Shown: in pieces, positions 35,148 through 43,476 of the stretch | Layout of the letters: every line of letters starts with the position of its first letter | How positions within the stretch are numbered: the first letter of the stretch is position 1 | Assembly (NCBI RefSeq): GCF_001187845.1 | Contig: NZ_CP012160.1 | Span: 2,356,001-2,420,000, forward strand | Direction of reading: 5' to 3' | From: Octadecabacter temperatus | Lineage (GTDB): Bacteria > Pseudomonadota > Alphaproteobacteria > Rhodobacterales > Rhodobacteraceae | Length of the DNA: 64,000 nucleotides | Translations under genes and position numbers: made by a program | Notes under the pieces: generated by a model | What the model was told of the DNA's origin: nothing | Seen by the model: the letters and a program-made list of their open reading frames with translations, nothing else | Databases searched by the model: none

Positions 35148-36377
35148 TTAAGCCCCGCTAGACATGTCCAAGCCAAGTGCCTTGGCCACGGTGAAGATAT
35201 CTTTGTCGCCGCGCCCACACATATTCATGACCAACAGGTGATCCTTTGGCAGGGTCGGTGCAATCTTCATGACGTGTGCCAAGGCGTGGGATGGCTCAAG
35301 CGCGGGAATGATGCCTTCCATTGCACAGGACAGCTGGAACGCTTCAAGTGCTTCAACATCCGTGATGGCGACGTATTCGGCGCGGCCAATTTCGTGCAGC
35401 CATGAATGCTCAGGGCCGATGCCCGGATAATCGAGACCCGCTGAAATCGAGTGGCCTTCCAATATCTGACCATCATCATCCTGCAATAGATAGGTGCGGT
35501 TGCCGTGCAGAACGCCCGGGCGACCACCCGTTAGAGACGCACAATGCTCCATTTTGGCGTTCACGCCTTTACCACCGGCCTCAACGCCAATGATGTTGAC
35601 CTCTTTGTCGTCAAGGAACGGGAAGAACAGACCCATCGCGTTGGACCCGCCACCAATAGCGGCGATCAATGTATCAGGCAGGCGACCTTCGGCGGCCTGC
35701 ATCTGTTCTTTGGTTTCTTTGCCGATGATGGCCTGAAAATCACGCACCATCGCAGGGTACGGATGCGGCCCAGCCACAGTACCGATGCAATAAAACGTAT
35801 CACGCACGTTAGTCACCCAGTCGCGCAAGGCGTCGTTCATTGCGTCTTTCAACGTACCACGGCCGGACGTCACGGGAACAACCTCAGCGCCAAGCAGTTT
35901 CATGCGGAATACGTTAGGCGCCTGACGTTCAACATCATGCGCGCCCATGTAGACAACGCATTTCAAGCCAAATTTAGCACACACCGTTGCCGTTGCGACG
36001 CCGTGCTGCCCTGCCCCAGTTTCCGCAATGATCCGCGTTTTACCCATGCGGCGTGCCAGAATGATCTGGCCCAGGACATTGTTGATCTTGTGCGCGCCTG
36101 TGTGGTTCAGCTCATCCCGCTTAAGATAAATCTTCGCGCCGCCCAAATGTTCGGTCAGGCGTTCAGCGTAATACAGCGGAGACGGGCGGCCCACATAATG
36201 CGTCCACAGGTCATTCATCTCAGCCCAGAACGTTTCGTCTGTCTTTGCGTGCTCATACTGTTCCTCGAGCTCGAGGATCAGCGGCATCAACGTCTCGGAC
36301 ACAAACCGTCCGCCGAAATCGCCAAAACGACCCTTTTCGTCAGGGCCAGTCATGAAGGAATTGAAAAGGTCGTTCAT
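35148..36377 (-). CDS. trpB: Tryptophan synthase beta subunit
   Basis: A protein of 409 residues. PLP Lys lies in [14 protein letters not shown]; the phosphate loop is [14 protein letters not shown] ([13 protein letters not shown]); [12 protein letters not shown] and [12 protein letters not shown] are also conserved. It condenses indole and serine to tryptophan. It is the second gene of trpF-trpB in the rpsA-ihfB-lapA-trpF-trpB block; trpA is elsewhere. Confidence 0.97.
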   Translation of the reverse strand: MNDLFNSFMTGPDEKGRFGDFGGRFVSETLMPLILELEEQYEHAKTDETFWAEMNDLWTHYVGRPSPLYYAERLTEHLGGAKIYLKRDELNHTGAHKINNVLGQIILARRMGKTRIIAETGAGQHGVATATVCAKFGLKCVVYMGAHDVERQAPNVFRMKLLGAEVVPVTSGRGTLKDAMNDALRDWVTNVRDTFYCIGTVAGPHPYPAMVRDFQAIIGKETKEQMQAAEGRLPDTLIAAIGGGSNAMGLFFPFLDDKEVNIIGVEAGGKGVNAKMEHCASLTGGRPGVLHGNRTYLLQDDDGQILEGHSISAGLDYPGIGPEHSWLHEIGRAEYVAITDVEALEAFQLSCAMEGIIPALEPSHALAHVMKIAPTLPKDHLLVMNMCGRGDKDIFTVAKALGLDMSSGA

Positions 36378-36445
36378 TGCGCATCTCCGGCCATTTGCTT
36401 GGGCTGGCGCGAGATGTATCGCGACGATTGAGGGCCGTAAAGCGT

Positions 36446-37093
36446 CTAGGCCTTCGCAGCAGCAACAAACGACGCGATTAGGCCTGCATCTTTGACGCCA
36501 ACCGCCCCTTCAACACCGCTGGACACGTCAACTTGCGTGGTACCTGTGCGTTTCACGGCCTCAGCGACGTTGTCAGGTGTCAAACCGCCCGCCAGCATCC
36601 AAGGAATGGTCCAATATTTGCGATCCGCAAGAAGCGTCCAGTCAAAGGCCAAACCATTGCCCCCCGGCAGGTCGGCGTTTTTTGGCGGCTTGGCATCAAT
36701 CAACAGCTGATCGGCCACCGCTGCATAGGTATCAATCGCAGGCAGATCGCTGGCGTCGGCAATGCCGATGGCCTTCATCACAGGCAAGCCATACCGCGCT
36801 TTTACCTCGGCCACGCGCTCTGGTGTTTCTGATCCGTGAAGTTGCAGCATATCCAATGGGACGGCAGCGGTAAGCGCATCCAGGAACGCATCATCCGCAT
36901 TCACGACCAATGCAACCTTTGCCACGCCCAAAGGCACGTCGATTGCTAAAGCTTTGGCGTCTTCAATGGAAACATTGCGCGGGGATTTGGCGAAGAACAC
37001 GAAACCAACGTAGGTCGCACCAGCGGACGCCGCCGCTGCCACGTCAGCTGCTGTCCGCAGCCCGCAAATCTTTACGCGAATGTTGCTCGGCAT
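36446..37093 (-). CDS. trpF: Phosphoribosylanthranilate isomerase
   Basis: A protein of 215 residues, TIM barrel. The motif [12 protein letters not shown] contains the catalytic Cys; [25 protein letters not shown] and [14 protein letters not shown] are typical. The catalytic Asp lies in [15 protein letters not shown]. It acts in the third step of tryptophan synthesis from anthranilate. It starts 6 bp after the lapA gene. Confidence 0.96.
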   Translation of the reverse strand: MPSNIRVKICGLRTAADVAAAASAGATYVGFVFFAKSPRNVSIEDAKALAIDVPLGVAKVALVVNADDAFLDALTAAVPLDMLQLHGSETPERVAEVKARYGLPVMKAIGIADASDLPAIDTYAAVADQLLIDAKPPKNADLPGGNGLAFDWTLLADRKYWTIPWMLAGGLTPDNVAEAVKRTGTTQVDVSSGVEGAVGVKDAGLIASFVAAAKA

Positions 37094-37099
37094 CGGCCG

Positions 37100-37450
37100 T
37101 TAGCTGGCTTTATCAAGCAGCGCGACGATCTCGTCTTTGCCTTCGTGCTTTTCAGTCTTCAGGCTGTCAACTTCGCGCTTAAGTGCATCACGTTCACGAC
37201 CCGTCGCACGGGCATCCGAACGCAGGCGATGCTCACGCACCCATTCCCACAAGAACCCGATCAAAAGGCCAACGCCGACACCGATAAAGATCGCCATAAA
37301 CAGCGGCATCTGAATGTCAGGCGAGATACCCAGTGGGTTTGCCAAAGCTTCGGGCATTGCGCGCAACGTAACGATGTCACGGTTGGCCATGCCGACGATT
37401 ATCAAGGCGATCCCAACGACGGCCCAAAATGTGTATCTGATATATTTCAT
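37100..37450 (-). CDS. LapA-domain (DUF1049) inner-membrane protein
   Basis: A protein of 116 residues. The N-terminal helix (YTFWAVVGIALIIVGMANRD) and a second helix (MPLFMAIFIGVGVGLLIGFLWEW) flank a short loop, then a charged coiled coil. This fits the LapA/DUF1049 domain; LapA of E. coli helps assemble lipopolysaccharide. It sits between ihfB and trpF, its usual place in related genomes. Confidence 0.88.
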   Translation of the reverse strand: MKYIRYTFWAVVGIALIIVGMANRDIVTLRAMPEALANPLGISPDIQMPLFMAIFIGVGVGLLIGFLWEWVREHRLRSDARATGRERDALKREVDSLKTEKHEGKDEIVALLDKAS

Positions 37451-37459
37451 GGGAACAGC

Positions 37460-37741
37460 TTACTTCCCGTTCAACCGGTCCCGCAAGAGCTTGCCGGTCT
37501 TAAAAAACGGAACATGCTTTTCATCAACCTGAACAGCCTCGCCGGTGCGCGGGTTTCGGCCTAAGCGTGCGTCGCGCTTTTTAACTGAAAAGGCACCAAA
37601 GCCGCGAAGTTCTACGCGATCGCCGTTTGCCATAGCGTCAATAATGCGGTCAAAAATTGTATTAACAATTTTTTCAACGTCTCGCTGAAACAGGTGTGGA
37701 TTCTGTTCGGCGATCGTATCGGTCAATTCGGAACGGATCAT
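37460..37741 (-). CDS. ihfB: Integration host factor beta subunit
   Basis: A protein of 93 residues starting [13 protein letters not shown], with GGGGGAGA upstream at 9 bases. The DNA-intercalating arm has [12 protein letters not shown] and the C-terminal helix [13 protein letters not shown]. It forms the IHF heterodimer with IhfA (not in the window), bending DNA. It follows rpsA. Confidence 0.96.
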   Translation of the reverse strand: MIRSELTDTIAEQNPHLFQRDVEKIVNTIFDRIIDAMANGDRVELRGFGAFSVKKRDARLGRNPRTGEAVQVDEKHVPFFKTGKLLRDRLNGK

Positions 37742-37975
37742 GTTGATGTTCTCCCCCATCGGTTTCGTCACGGGTCATGGCGCGATGACCTCTTATCCAA
37801 CGACTATAGGATGGAAATTCCATTCGCGGAAGAACCTCAAATGGCGATTTAAGGCTCATTCGCGCTGTTTTGAGACCAAATCCAAGCTGAAACAGTAAAT
37901 GAAACCCGACACTTGCGGCAATCGCGTGCGATGAACACGTCCTTCAAACTACTGATTCGAAGCCAAGGAGCCACC

Positions 37976-38014
37976 GGAAAAGTAAAACCCCGCCAGCTTG
38001 CGCCAGCGGGGTTT
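37976..38014 (-). terminator. Rho-independent terminator of rpsA
   Basis: AAACCCCGC and GCGGGGTTT form a 9 bp stem, extended inward by TGGC/GCTG around a GCAA loop; the minus strand continues GGTTTTACTTTT. It separates rpsA from ihfB. Confidence 0.88.
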
Positions 38015-38052
38015 CAAATTTTCAGTCAGTCAAATTTGACCGCAAGATCGAC

Positions 38053-39735
38053 TTATTCGTCGTCCTTGTTCAAAGCTGCGCCAAGGATATCACCCAAGGA
38101 CGCGCCGGAGTCAGAAGACCCGAACTGTTCGACTGCTTCTTTTTCTTCAGCAATCTCACGCGCTTTGATGGACAGACCCAAACGACGTGTTTTCGCGTCG
38201 ATGTTTGTCACACGTGCGTCGATCTTGTCACCAACGCCGAAACGCTCAGGGCGCTGCTCGGCACGGTCACGGGACAGGTCAGAACGACGGATGAAGGATT
38301 TCGCGCCTTCATAGTCAACTTCGATGCCGCCATCTTCGATCTTCGTGACTTCTACAGTTACGATTGTACCGCGCTTAACGCCGCCAACTGCATCCTGGAA
38401 CGGGTCACCGTCCATAGCTTTGATAGAGAGGCTGATGCGCTCTTTCTCAACGTCTACTTCGGTAACCTTAGCGTTCACGATGTCGCCTTTGCGGAAATCA
38501 CCGATGACGTCTTCGCCGCGGCCTTCCCATGTCAGGTCAGACAGGTGAACCATGCCGTCGATGTCGCCTTCGAGGCCAATGAACAGACCGAATTCGGTGA
38601 TGTTCTTAACTTCGCCTTCAACTTCGGTGTTCTCAGGGTGTGTTTCTGCAAACACTTCCCATGGGTTACGCTGTGTTTGCTTAAGACCAAGGGAAACACG
38701 ACGCTTAGATTCGTCGATTTCCAGAACCATGACTTCAACTTCTTGCGAAGTAGACACGATCTTGCCTGGGTGTACGTTCTTCTTTGTCCAAGACATTTCA
38801 GAAACGTGCACAAGACCTTCAACACCGGCTTCCAGCTCAACGAATGCGCCGTAGTCAGTGATGTTGGTGACGCGACCAGTGTGTGTTGTGTCCAAAGCGT
38901 ACTTGGCAGCAACAGCATCCCACGGATCTTCCTGCAGCTGCTTCATGCCGAGGGAGATGCGGTGCGTGTCTTTGTTGATCTTGATCACCTGAACCTTGAT
39001 CGTCTCACCAATTGTGAGGATCTCGGATGGGTGGTTCACACGGCGCCATGCCATGTCTGTCACGTGAAGCAAGCCGTCTACGCCGCCGAGGTCAACGAAC
39101 GCACCGTATTCAGTGATGTTCTTAACCACGCCGTCAACTTCCTGACCTTCAGTCAGGTTGCCGATAACTTCTGCGCGCTGTTCTGCACGGGACTCTTCAA
39201 GGATTGCACGACGGGACACAACGATGTTGCCACGACGACGGTCCATCTTGAGGATTTGGAACGGCTGCTTCAGACCCATCAATGGGCCAGCGTCGCGTAC
39301 CGGACGTACGTCAACTTGGGAACCTGGCAAGAACGCAACTGCGCCGCCCAGATCAACAGTAAAGCCACCTTTAACGCGACCAAAGATTGCGCCTTCAACG
39401 CGCTCTTCGTCTGCGTATGCTTTTTCAAGGCGATCCCATGCTTCTTCACGGCGCGCCATCTCACGAGAGATAACAGCTTCGCCGCGGGCGTTTTCGGAAG
39501 AGCGAAGGAACACTTCGACTTCGTCGCCAACATTGATTTCTGGGGCTTCGCCAGGGTTTGCGAATTCTTTTACGTCAACGCGGCCTTCCATCTTGTAGCC
39601 TACGTCGATGATGGCTTGTCCCGCTTCGATTGCGATGACTTTGCCTTTTACGACACTACCTTCTTGCGGTGTGTCGATTTCGAAGCTTTCGTTCAAGAGT
39701 GCTTCAAACTCGTCCATTGATACGTTCTGAGCCAT
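38053..39735 (-). CDS. rpsA: 30S ribosomal protein S1
   Basis: A protein of 560 residues with six S1 OB-fold repeats, recognisable from the recurring G-x-V-x-N-I-T-x-Y/F-G-x-F-V/I pattern (for example GVVKNITEYGAFVDLGG and GRVTNITDYGAFVELEAG). The last repeats are more divergent. S1 binds mRNA leaders for translation initiation. In this genome cmk, often next to rpsA, is separated by a 6.7 kb accessory block. Confidence 0.97.
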   Translation of the reverse strand: MAQNVSMDEFEALLNESFEIDTPQEGSVVKGKVIAIEAGQAIIDVGYKMEGRVDVKEFANPGEAPEINVGDEVEVFLRSSENARGEAVISREMARREEAWDRLEKAYADEERVEGAIFGRVKGGFTVDLGGAVAFLPGSQVDVRPVRDAGPLMGLKQPFQILKMDRRRGNIVVSRRAILEESRAEQRAEVIGNLTEGQEVDGVVKNITEYGAFVDLGGVDGLLHVTDMAWRRVNHPSEILTIGETIKVQVIKINKDTHRISLGMKQLQEDPWDAVAAKYALDTTHTGRVTNITDYGAFVELEAGVEGLVHVSEMSWTKKNVHPGKIVSTSQEVEVMVLEIDESKRRVSLGLKQTQRNPWEVFAETHPENTEVEGEVKNITEFGLFIGLEGDIDGMVHLSDLTWEGRGEDVIGDFRKGDIVNAKVTEVDVEKERISLSIKAMDGDPFQDAVGGVKRGTIVTVEVTKIEDGGIEVDYEGAKSFIRRSDLSRDRAEQRPERFGVGDKIDARVTNIDAKTRRLGLSIKAREIAEEKEAVEQFGSSDSGASLGDILGAALNKDDE

Positions 39736-40063
39736 GTGGCGTCTATTTCCTAGGTCGGTGTTGGCCGTGCGCGTCGCGGGTGCGCCGGACTTAAGGTTTA
39801 TGTTTCGCTGAGGTGTCCCAAAACAACAAAAGAGGGCCGGAAACTCCGACCCTGCTCAAGTTGTGCGTTCTACGACCCATCAACAGGCGCGCGTATAGGC
39901 TGGAAACGCGTTGTTTGCAAGGGCCGTGAACAGGCTCACGACAAGGGCAGAATTCAAATCGTTTCTGTGACGATCACCTCGATGCGCCGCTTTAGTTCAA
40001 TGTCCGTAATGCGGACAAAACGGACCTCCGAAGTTAAAATACGAAAGTCCGCTTTAGACATTC
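39736..40063. other. Region between rpsA and the DUF1330 gene (328 bp)
   Basis: It has no gene. A leftward terminator stands at 39821-39852. At 40001-40017 TGTCCG-TAATG-CGGACA is a perfect inverted repeat, followed by further CGGAC copies (ACGGACC, AGTCCGC) to 40055. Similar GCGGACA/ACGGACA words occur at 40370 and 41335, around the LysR gene, which may point to a repeated regulatory word or diverged repeats. Confidence 0.45.
39821..39852 (-). terminator. Rho-independent terminator after the DUF1330 gene
   Basis: On the minus strand GGGTCGGA and TCCGGCCC form an 8 bp stem (one G-U pair) with loop GTT, then TCTTTTGTTGTTTT. It would stop leftward transcription before rpsA. Confidence 0.75.
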
Positions 40064-40345
40064 TTAACCTAGGAGGAGAATGTCGGAACCGCCAGCGCTA
40101 CGACGCAAGACGTGTACATCTTCTAGCTCAGGGTCATTTGCCCAAGCCATCGCAGCAGCCTTATCAGGGAAACTTATAAGCGCTGCGACATCAGGCGCGT
40201 CAGGGGACCCGTCTAACACGGTAAATTCCATGGCTGCACTTTCTGCCTTGCCGCCATGTTTCGCGAGCGCGGGGCCTGCGACATCGCGGTACTTTGCCAA
40301 AGCCTGTGGGTTGGTTACGGTCAATTTCGCGTAAGCGTAAATCAT
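40064..40345 (-). CDS. DUF1330 domain protein
   Basis: A protein of 93 residues of the small alpha/beta-barrel (ferredoxin-like) type. The pattern matches DUF1330: AYAKLTVTNPQALAKYRDVAGPALAKHGG, then VLDGSPDAPDVAALISFPDKAAAMAW. The function is unknown; relatives are dimeric and sometimes linked to detoxification or monooxygenase-like folds. It is divergent from a LysR regulator 96 bp away, a typical regulator/target pair. Confidence 0.85.
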   Translation of the reverse strand: MIYAYAKLTVTNPQALAKYRDVAGPALAKHGGKAESAAMEFTVLDGSPDAPDVAALISFPDKAAAMAWANDPELEDVHVLRRSAGGSDILLLG

Positions 40346-40441
40346 AGTGATATCCTTAGTTAGTTCACATTACGGACATATCAGCTCGCACCACATGCAA
40401 AAACGCGTGCAAATGCACAACGGCCATGCAAGAAAGCTTGT

Positions 40442-41314
40442 ATGAGTTTGGCTTGGGATGACTTGCGGACCGTTTTGATGTTGGTGCGTCACCAAACGCT
40501 GGCAGGCGCAGCTGCAGCACTGGACATTAACTACACGACAGTTGCCCGTCGTATTCGGCGAGCGGAGACGACGTTGGATCATCTGTTGTTCGAACGCTTG
40601 GCCGACGGATATCGACCGACAGAGGCCGCACGTGTCGTCGCCTCTCATGCCGAAAAAATGGAAACCTCTGAATTCGATTTACGGCGCTATTTGCAAGGGG
40701 CCGACACTGAGCTGACTGGCCATCTAACAATTACCGCGCCTCAGCTTCTCATTTCCAGCTTCCTCGCTCCTGTTTTGGATGAATTTGACCGAAAGTATCC
40801 TCAGATCGAACTGCGAGTCCTCGCGACCAATGATGTTCTGGACTTAACTCGGCTTGAGGCTGACTTGGCTATTCGCATCAGCCAAAACCCCGGTGATACG
40901 TTAAAGGGGCTTAGACTTCTGAAACAAGAAAATGCAAGCTTTGCGAGCCCTAGCTTAGCAAGGCAGATTCAGGCCGACCCGATGGCGATGATTGATTGGA
41001 TCGTTTACGATGCTTTCCCGAATGTTCCCAATGGCGTAAGCCACGAGTACCCCAATAATCGGGTGCGTTTTCGCTTTGACGATATGGTTGCAATGCTCGG
41101 GGCGGCGCAAGCGGGGCTTGGCGTCGTTCGCCTGCCGATGTTCCTTGGAAGAGCGTCTTCTGGGCTTGTAAATGTGCCAGTGTTACGGCCGCAACCCTAT
41201 TCAGACATTTGGGTGGTAGGACATCCGGATGTATGGCCTTCGGAAAAAGCACGCGCCTTTCGCGAGGTTCTGGTTGCATTTTGCAAGTTGCACAGAGGTG
41301 ACTTCAAGTCATAA
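40442..41314 (+). CDS. LysR-family transcriptional regulator
   Basis: A protein of 290 residues. The N-terminal helix-turn-helix is LAGAAAALDINYTTVARRIRRAE; FERLADGYRPTEAA follows; the effector domain spans about 92-285 (GHLTITAPQLLISSFLAP). It is divergent from the DUF1330 gene, and likely regulates it. Confidence 0.9.
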   Translation: MSLAWDDLRTVLMLVRHQTLAGAAAALDINYTTVARRIRRAETTLDHLLFERLADGYRPTEAARVVASHAEKMETSEFDLRRYLQGADTELTGHLTITAPQLLISSFLAPVLDEFDRKYPQIELRVLATNDVLDLTRLEADLAIRISQNPGDTLKGLRLLKQENASFASPSLARQIQADPMAMIDWIVYDAFPNVPNGVSHEYPNNRVRFRFDDMVAMLGAAQAGLGVVRLPMFLGRASSGLVNVPVLRPQPYSDIWVVGHPDVWPSEKARAFREVLVAFCKLHRGDFKS

Positions 41315-41546
41315 ATGTATCAATGGGCTTTCGCACAGCGGACATTCGCGGCGAGGCAGAAAATGAGTACTTTGGGCTCAAAGCGGTCATCCGCTGCAAG
41401 GGCAATCCGAGTTGTGTCTTCCCCCGCTCGAAACCCGCCTCAATCGAGATAATCTTGCTGTCGTCAATCGACTTGATCAGGTTCGTAAACGTTTCGCCTC
41501 GCGCTTTAACGTTCAACAGGTCTTCGCCCCATGGTTCATTCGTCAT
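41304..41546 (-). pseudogene. Remnant of a KAP-type P-loop NTPase
   Basis: From the ATG at 41546 the frame reads MTNEPWGEDLLNVKARGETF, TNLIKSIDDSKIISIEAGF, then ERGKT. This resembles the start of KAP-family NTPases (W-x-D-D-x-L-N-R...F-x-x-L-I-x-S...VISVEAGFGxGKT). The P-loop has Glu in place of a Gly (GFERGKT). After GKT (near 41415) similarity stops and the frame runs into sequence like the dispersed intergenic element. A whole KAP protein has several hundred residues, so this is a 5' fragment. The identification rests on pattern recognition only. Confidence 0.45.
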
Positions 41547-41621
41547 CTTCAAGCGCCCTACTATGTCAGCAAACTATATCTAATGATTCAAAACAGAGTC
41601 ACCACCCCAATAGGTTGTTCT

Positions 41622-41654
41622 AAACCAAAAAGGGGCACCACACGGTGCCCCTTT
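41622..41654 (-). terminator. Rho-independent terminator of the carboxymuconolactone decarboxylase gene
   Basis: AAAGGGGCACC and GGTGCCCCTTT form an 11 bp stem with loop ACAC; on the minus strand it is followed by TTGGTTTAG after the T-run. Confidence 0.88.
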
Positions 41655-41680
41655 CTCTGCCGTAAACATACGAAGTATAC

Positions 41681-42250
41681 TTAAGACTCAACTGGCGTGT
41701 CGCCACGTTCCCAAAGCAGTGGGTGGAACACTTCATCCACAGGTGTTTTGGCGAAGTGGTTGACGTAGTTGGACATGGTCTTCTGTGCCACAACAAGAAC
41801 AACATCCAATGCGGAACGTTGCGTGAAACCCGCGGCGAAGAAAGCTTCGAACTGCGCGTCTTCGATGTTGCCGCGCTGGCGAACGACTTGCAGTGTGAAC
41901 TTGCGAAGGGTGTTCAACTTGTCTGTCGGCAATGGTGCTTCTGAACGCAAAGCTTCAGACAAAGCATCATCGACTTTCATCATCTTCGCGATACCTGTGT
42001 GGGCTGGCACACAGTAGTGGCATTCGTTTTCCACGTTGATCGTCTGCCATACGACAGTGATTTCATCCGCGTTGAAATCAGTTTCAGTCGCAAGCTTATG
42101 GAGCACTTGGTAACCCTCGAAGGCCTGCGGGCTTTCGGCCAATACTTTGTGCAAGCCAGGGAGACGGCCAAACGCCGCTTGGGATTTTTCCAGTAGCGGC
42201 TTTGAAGCTTCTGGGGCTGACGTCATGTCGTGAGATGGAAACGTAACCAT
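41681..42250 (-). CDS. Carboxymuconolactone decarboxylase-family (AhpD-like) protein
   Basis: A protein of 189 residues, all-helical. The motif NECHYCVPAHTGIAK carries the CxxC...H triad of AhpD-like peroxidase/disulfide reductases; FFAAGFTQRSALDVVLVVAQKTMSNYVNHFAKTPVDE is the paired helix. The family includes AhpD-type antioxidants and true decarboxylases; the CxxC suggests the redox branch. It is divergent from a TetR gene with two operator palindromes between, so it is probably repressed by that protein. Confidence 0.9.
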   Translation of the reverse strand: MVTFPSHDMTSAPEASKPLLEKSQAAFGRLPGLHKVLAESPQAFEGYQVLHKLATETDFNADEITVVWQTINVENECHYCVPAHTGIAKMMKVDDALSEALRSEAPLPTDKLNTLRKFTLQVVRQRGNIEDAQFEAFFAAGFTQRSALDVVLVVAQKTMSNYVNHFAKTPVDEVFHPLLWERGDTPVES

Positions 42251-42294
42251 GGGGATTCTCCGTTTTTAAGGTTATAGGCCGGATTTAGCCTTTC

Positions 42295-42334
42295 TTGAGC
42301 GATCACTCAAGTATATAATTGAGCAACCACTCAA
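42295..42334. promoter_or_regulatory. Pair of TetR-type operators
   Basis: TTGAG-CGATCA-CTCAA (42295-42310) and TTGAG-CAACCA-CTCAA (42319-42334) are two palindromes with the same arms and 6-base spacer, 24 bp apart. They lie in the 107 bp between the TetR gene and its divergent neighbour. The spacing and AT-rich GTATATAA between them suggest they overlap the promoters. Confidence 0.75.
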
Positions 42335-42357
42335 CAACTTCGTGATCGCGCCAAAAC

Positions 42358-42930
42358 ATGCCCCGCAAGCCATCCTATGATCGAGACGACCTGATCCGCC
42401 GCGCACGTGATGTGTTTTGGAAGCGTGGTTGGGCGGGCACATCGTTGAAAGATTTGGAAAATGTTCTGAACCTTAAGCCTGGAAGTTTTTATGCAGCATT
42501 CGGTTCTAAGGATGCTTTGTATAAGCTTGCCTTGGATCAATACGCTGCCGATGGCGGTGCAACGCTAGACAAATTGGAACAGCAGCACGGCGCACTCGGC
42601 GCACTGCAAGCCTATCCGCGCTCTATTCTGGAAAACGAAACCGCCGCGGCGCGTGCCTGCATGCTCGTCAAAACCATTCTAGAAGTCTCCCCCCAAGGGA
42701 ACGTTCTGTCCGAATATGCCAACGCCCACCTCGACGGAATGCAAACGCGCTTTGCGGTTCTCTTTGCGAAAGCGCAAGACGCCGGCGAAATCAGCCGCCA
42801 ACACGCGCCAGAACATTTGGCCCGCCGATATCAATCTGACTTTCTGGGGCTTCGCGTCTCCGCGGAACGCCAAGGGTATGATATTGCTGCGACGTTAGAT
42901 GACATCGAAACCAACCTCGCCCGCCTTTAA
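42358..42930 (+). CDS. TetR-family transcriptional regulator
   Basis: A protein of 190 residues. The N-terminal helix-turn-helix is DLIRRARDVFWKRGWAGTSLKDLENVLNLKPGSFYAAFGSKDALYKLALD, summarised here as TetR-type with GSFYAAFGSK. The C-terminal part is the ligand-binding domain (about 80-190). Two inverted repeats in front of its start fit autoregulation together with the divergent AhpD-like gene. The ligand may be an electrophile or oxidant. Confidence 0.92.
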   Translation: MPRKPSYDRDDLIRRARDVFWKRGWAGTSLKDLENVLNLKPGSFYAAFGSKDALYKLALDQYAADGGATLDKLEQQHGALGALQAYPRSILENETAAARACMLVKTILEVSPQGNVLSEYANAHLDGMQTRFAVLFAKAQDAGEISRQHAPEHLARRYQSDFLGLRVSAERQGYDIAATLDDIETNLARL

Positions 42931-43036
42931 CGCGTCGCGATTATGCGATCTTACTCAGCATGTTTCGACCAAAGCGCTGACCCTTGATCGGGTCTGCGTC
43001 TCTCGCTAGCGTTAACGAACACATAGGAGCGCACAC

Positions 43037-43453
43037 ATGACCCTAGAAGAAGCAATGGCTGACCAAGCGGCTTGGCTTAACATATGGCTCCCGATCTTGA
43101 TGGTTGGCAGCATGGGGCTTCCGGTCGTGCTTCTTATCTGGAAGCCAAGCCGTCTGGCTGGACTTGCGGGTATCGCAGCGGGACTTCTCAGCTTTGTCAC
43201 CATATCTTGGATGTACGAACAGATGGGCTACGTAAAACTGCTCGGGCTGCCGCACGTGCTGTTCTACACGCCTGTGGTGATCTATTTCATCAGCCGCCTG
43301 CGCAGCGGGTTGCTCCCCAAGTATGCGGCTTGGGTTATGTCCCTATCCCTCATCATCATCCTGATATCATTGGCATTCGACTACACCGACGTGGCGCGCT
43401 ACTTCCTTGGCGAACGCACTCCAACGGCAGTCCCTGCGGGATTTGAAGGCTAA
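43037..43453 (+). CDS. Four-helix membrane protein, unknown
   Basis: A protein of 138 residues with an AGGAG site 8 bases before the ATG. Four hydrophobic segments lie at about 17-36, 41-60, 71-87 and 98-114. No family was recognised. It is alone between the TetR gene and the convergent DUF2130 gene. Confidence 0.75.
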   Translation: MTLEEAMADQAAWLNIWLPILMVGSMGLPVVLLIWKPSRLAGLAGIAAGLLSFVTISWMYEQMGYVKLLGLPHVLFYTPVVIYFISRLRSGLLPKYAAWVMSLSLIIILISLAFDYTDVARYFLGERTPTAVPAGFEG

Positions 43454-43476
43454 CAACGCTGATCGTTCAAGCGGGT

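Noticed and set aside
35544..36431. 295-codon plus-strand frame opposite trpB
   Set aside because: TrpB motifs are intact on the minus strand; the opposing frame has no family features.
38545..39720. 391-codon plus-strand frame opposite rpsA
   Set aside because: S1 repeats are clear on the minus strand; the opposing peptide is compositionally odd (Phe, His, Cys rich).
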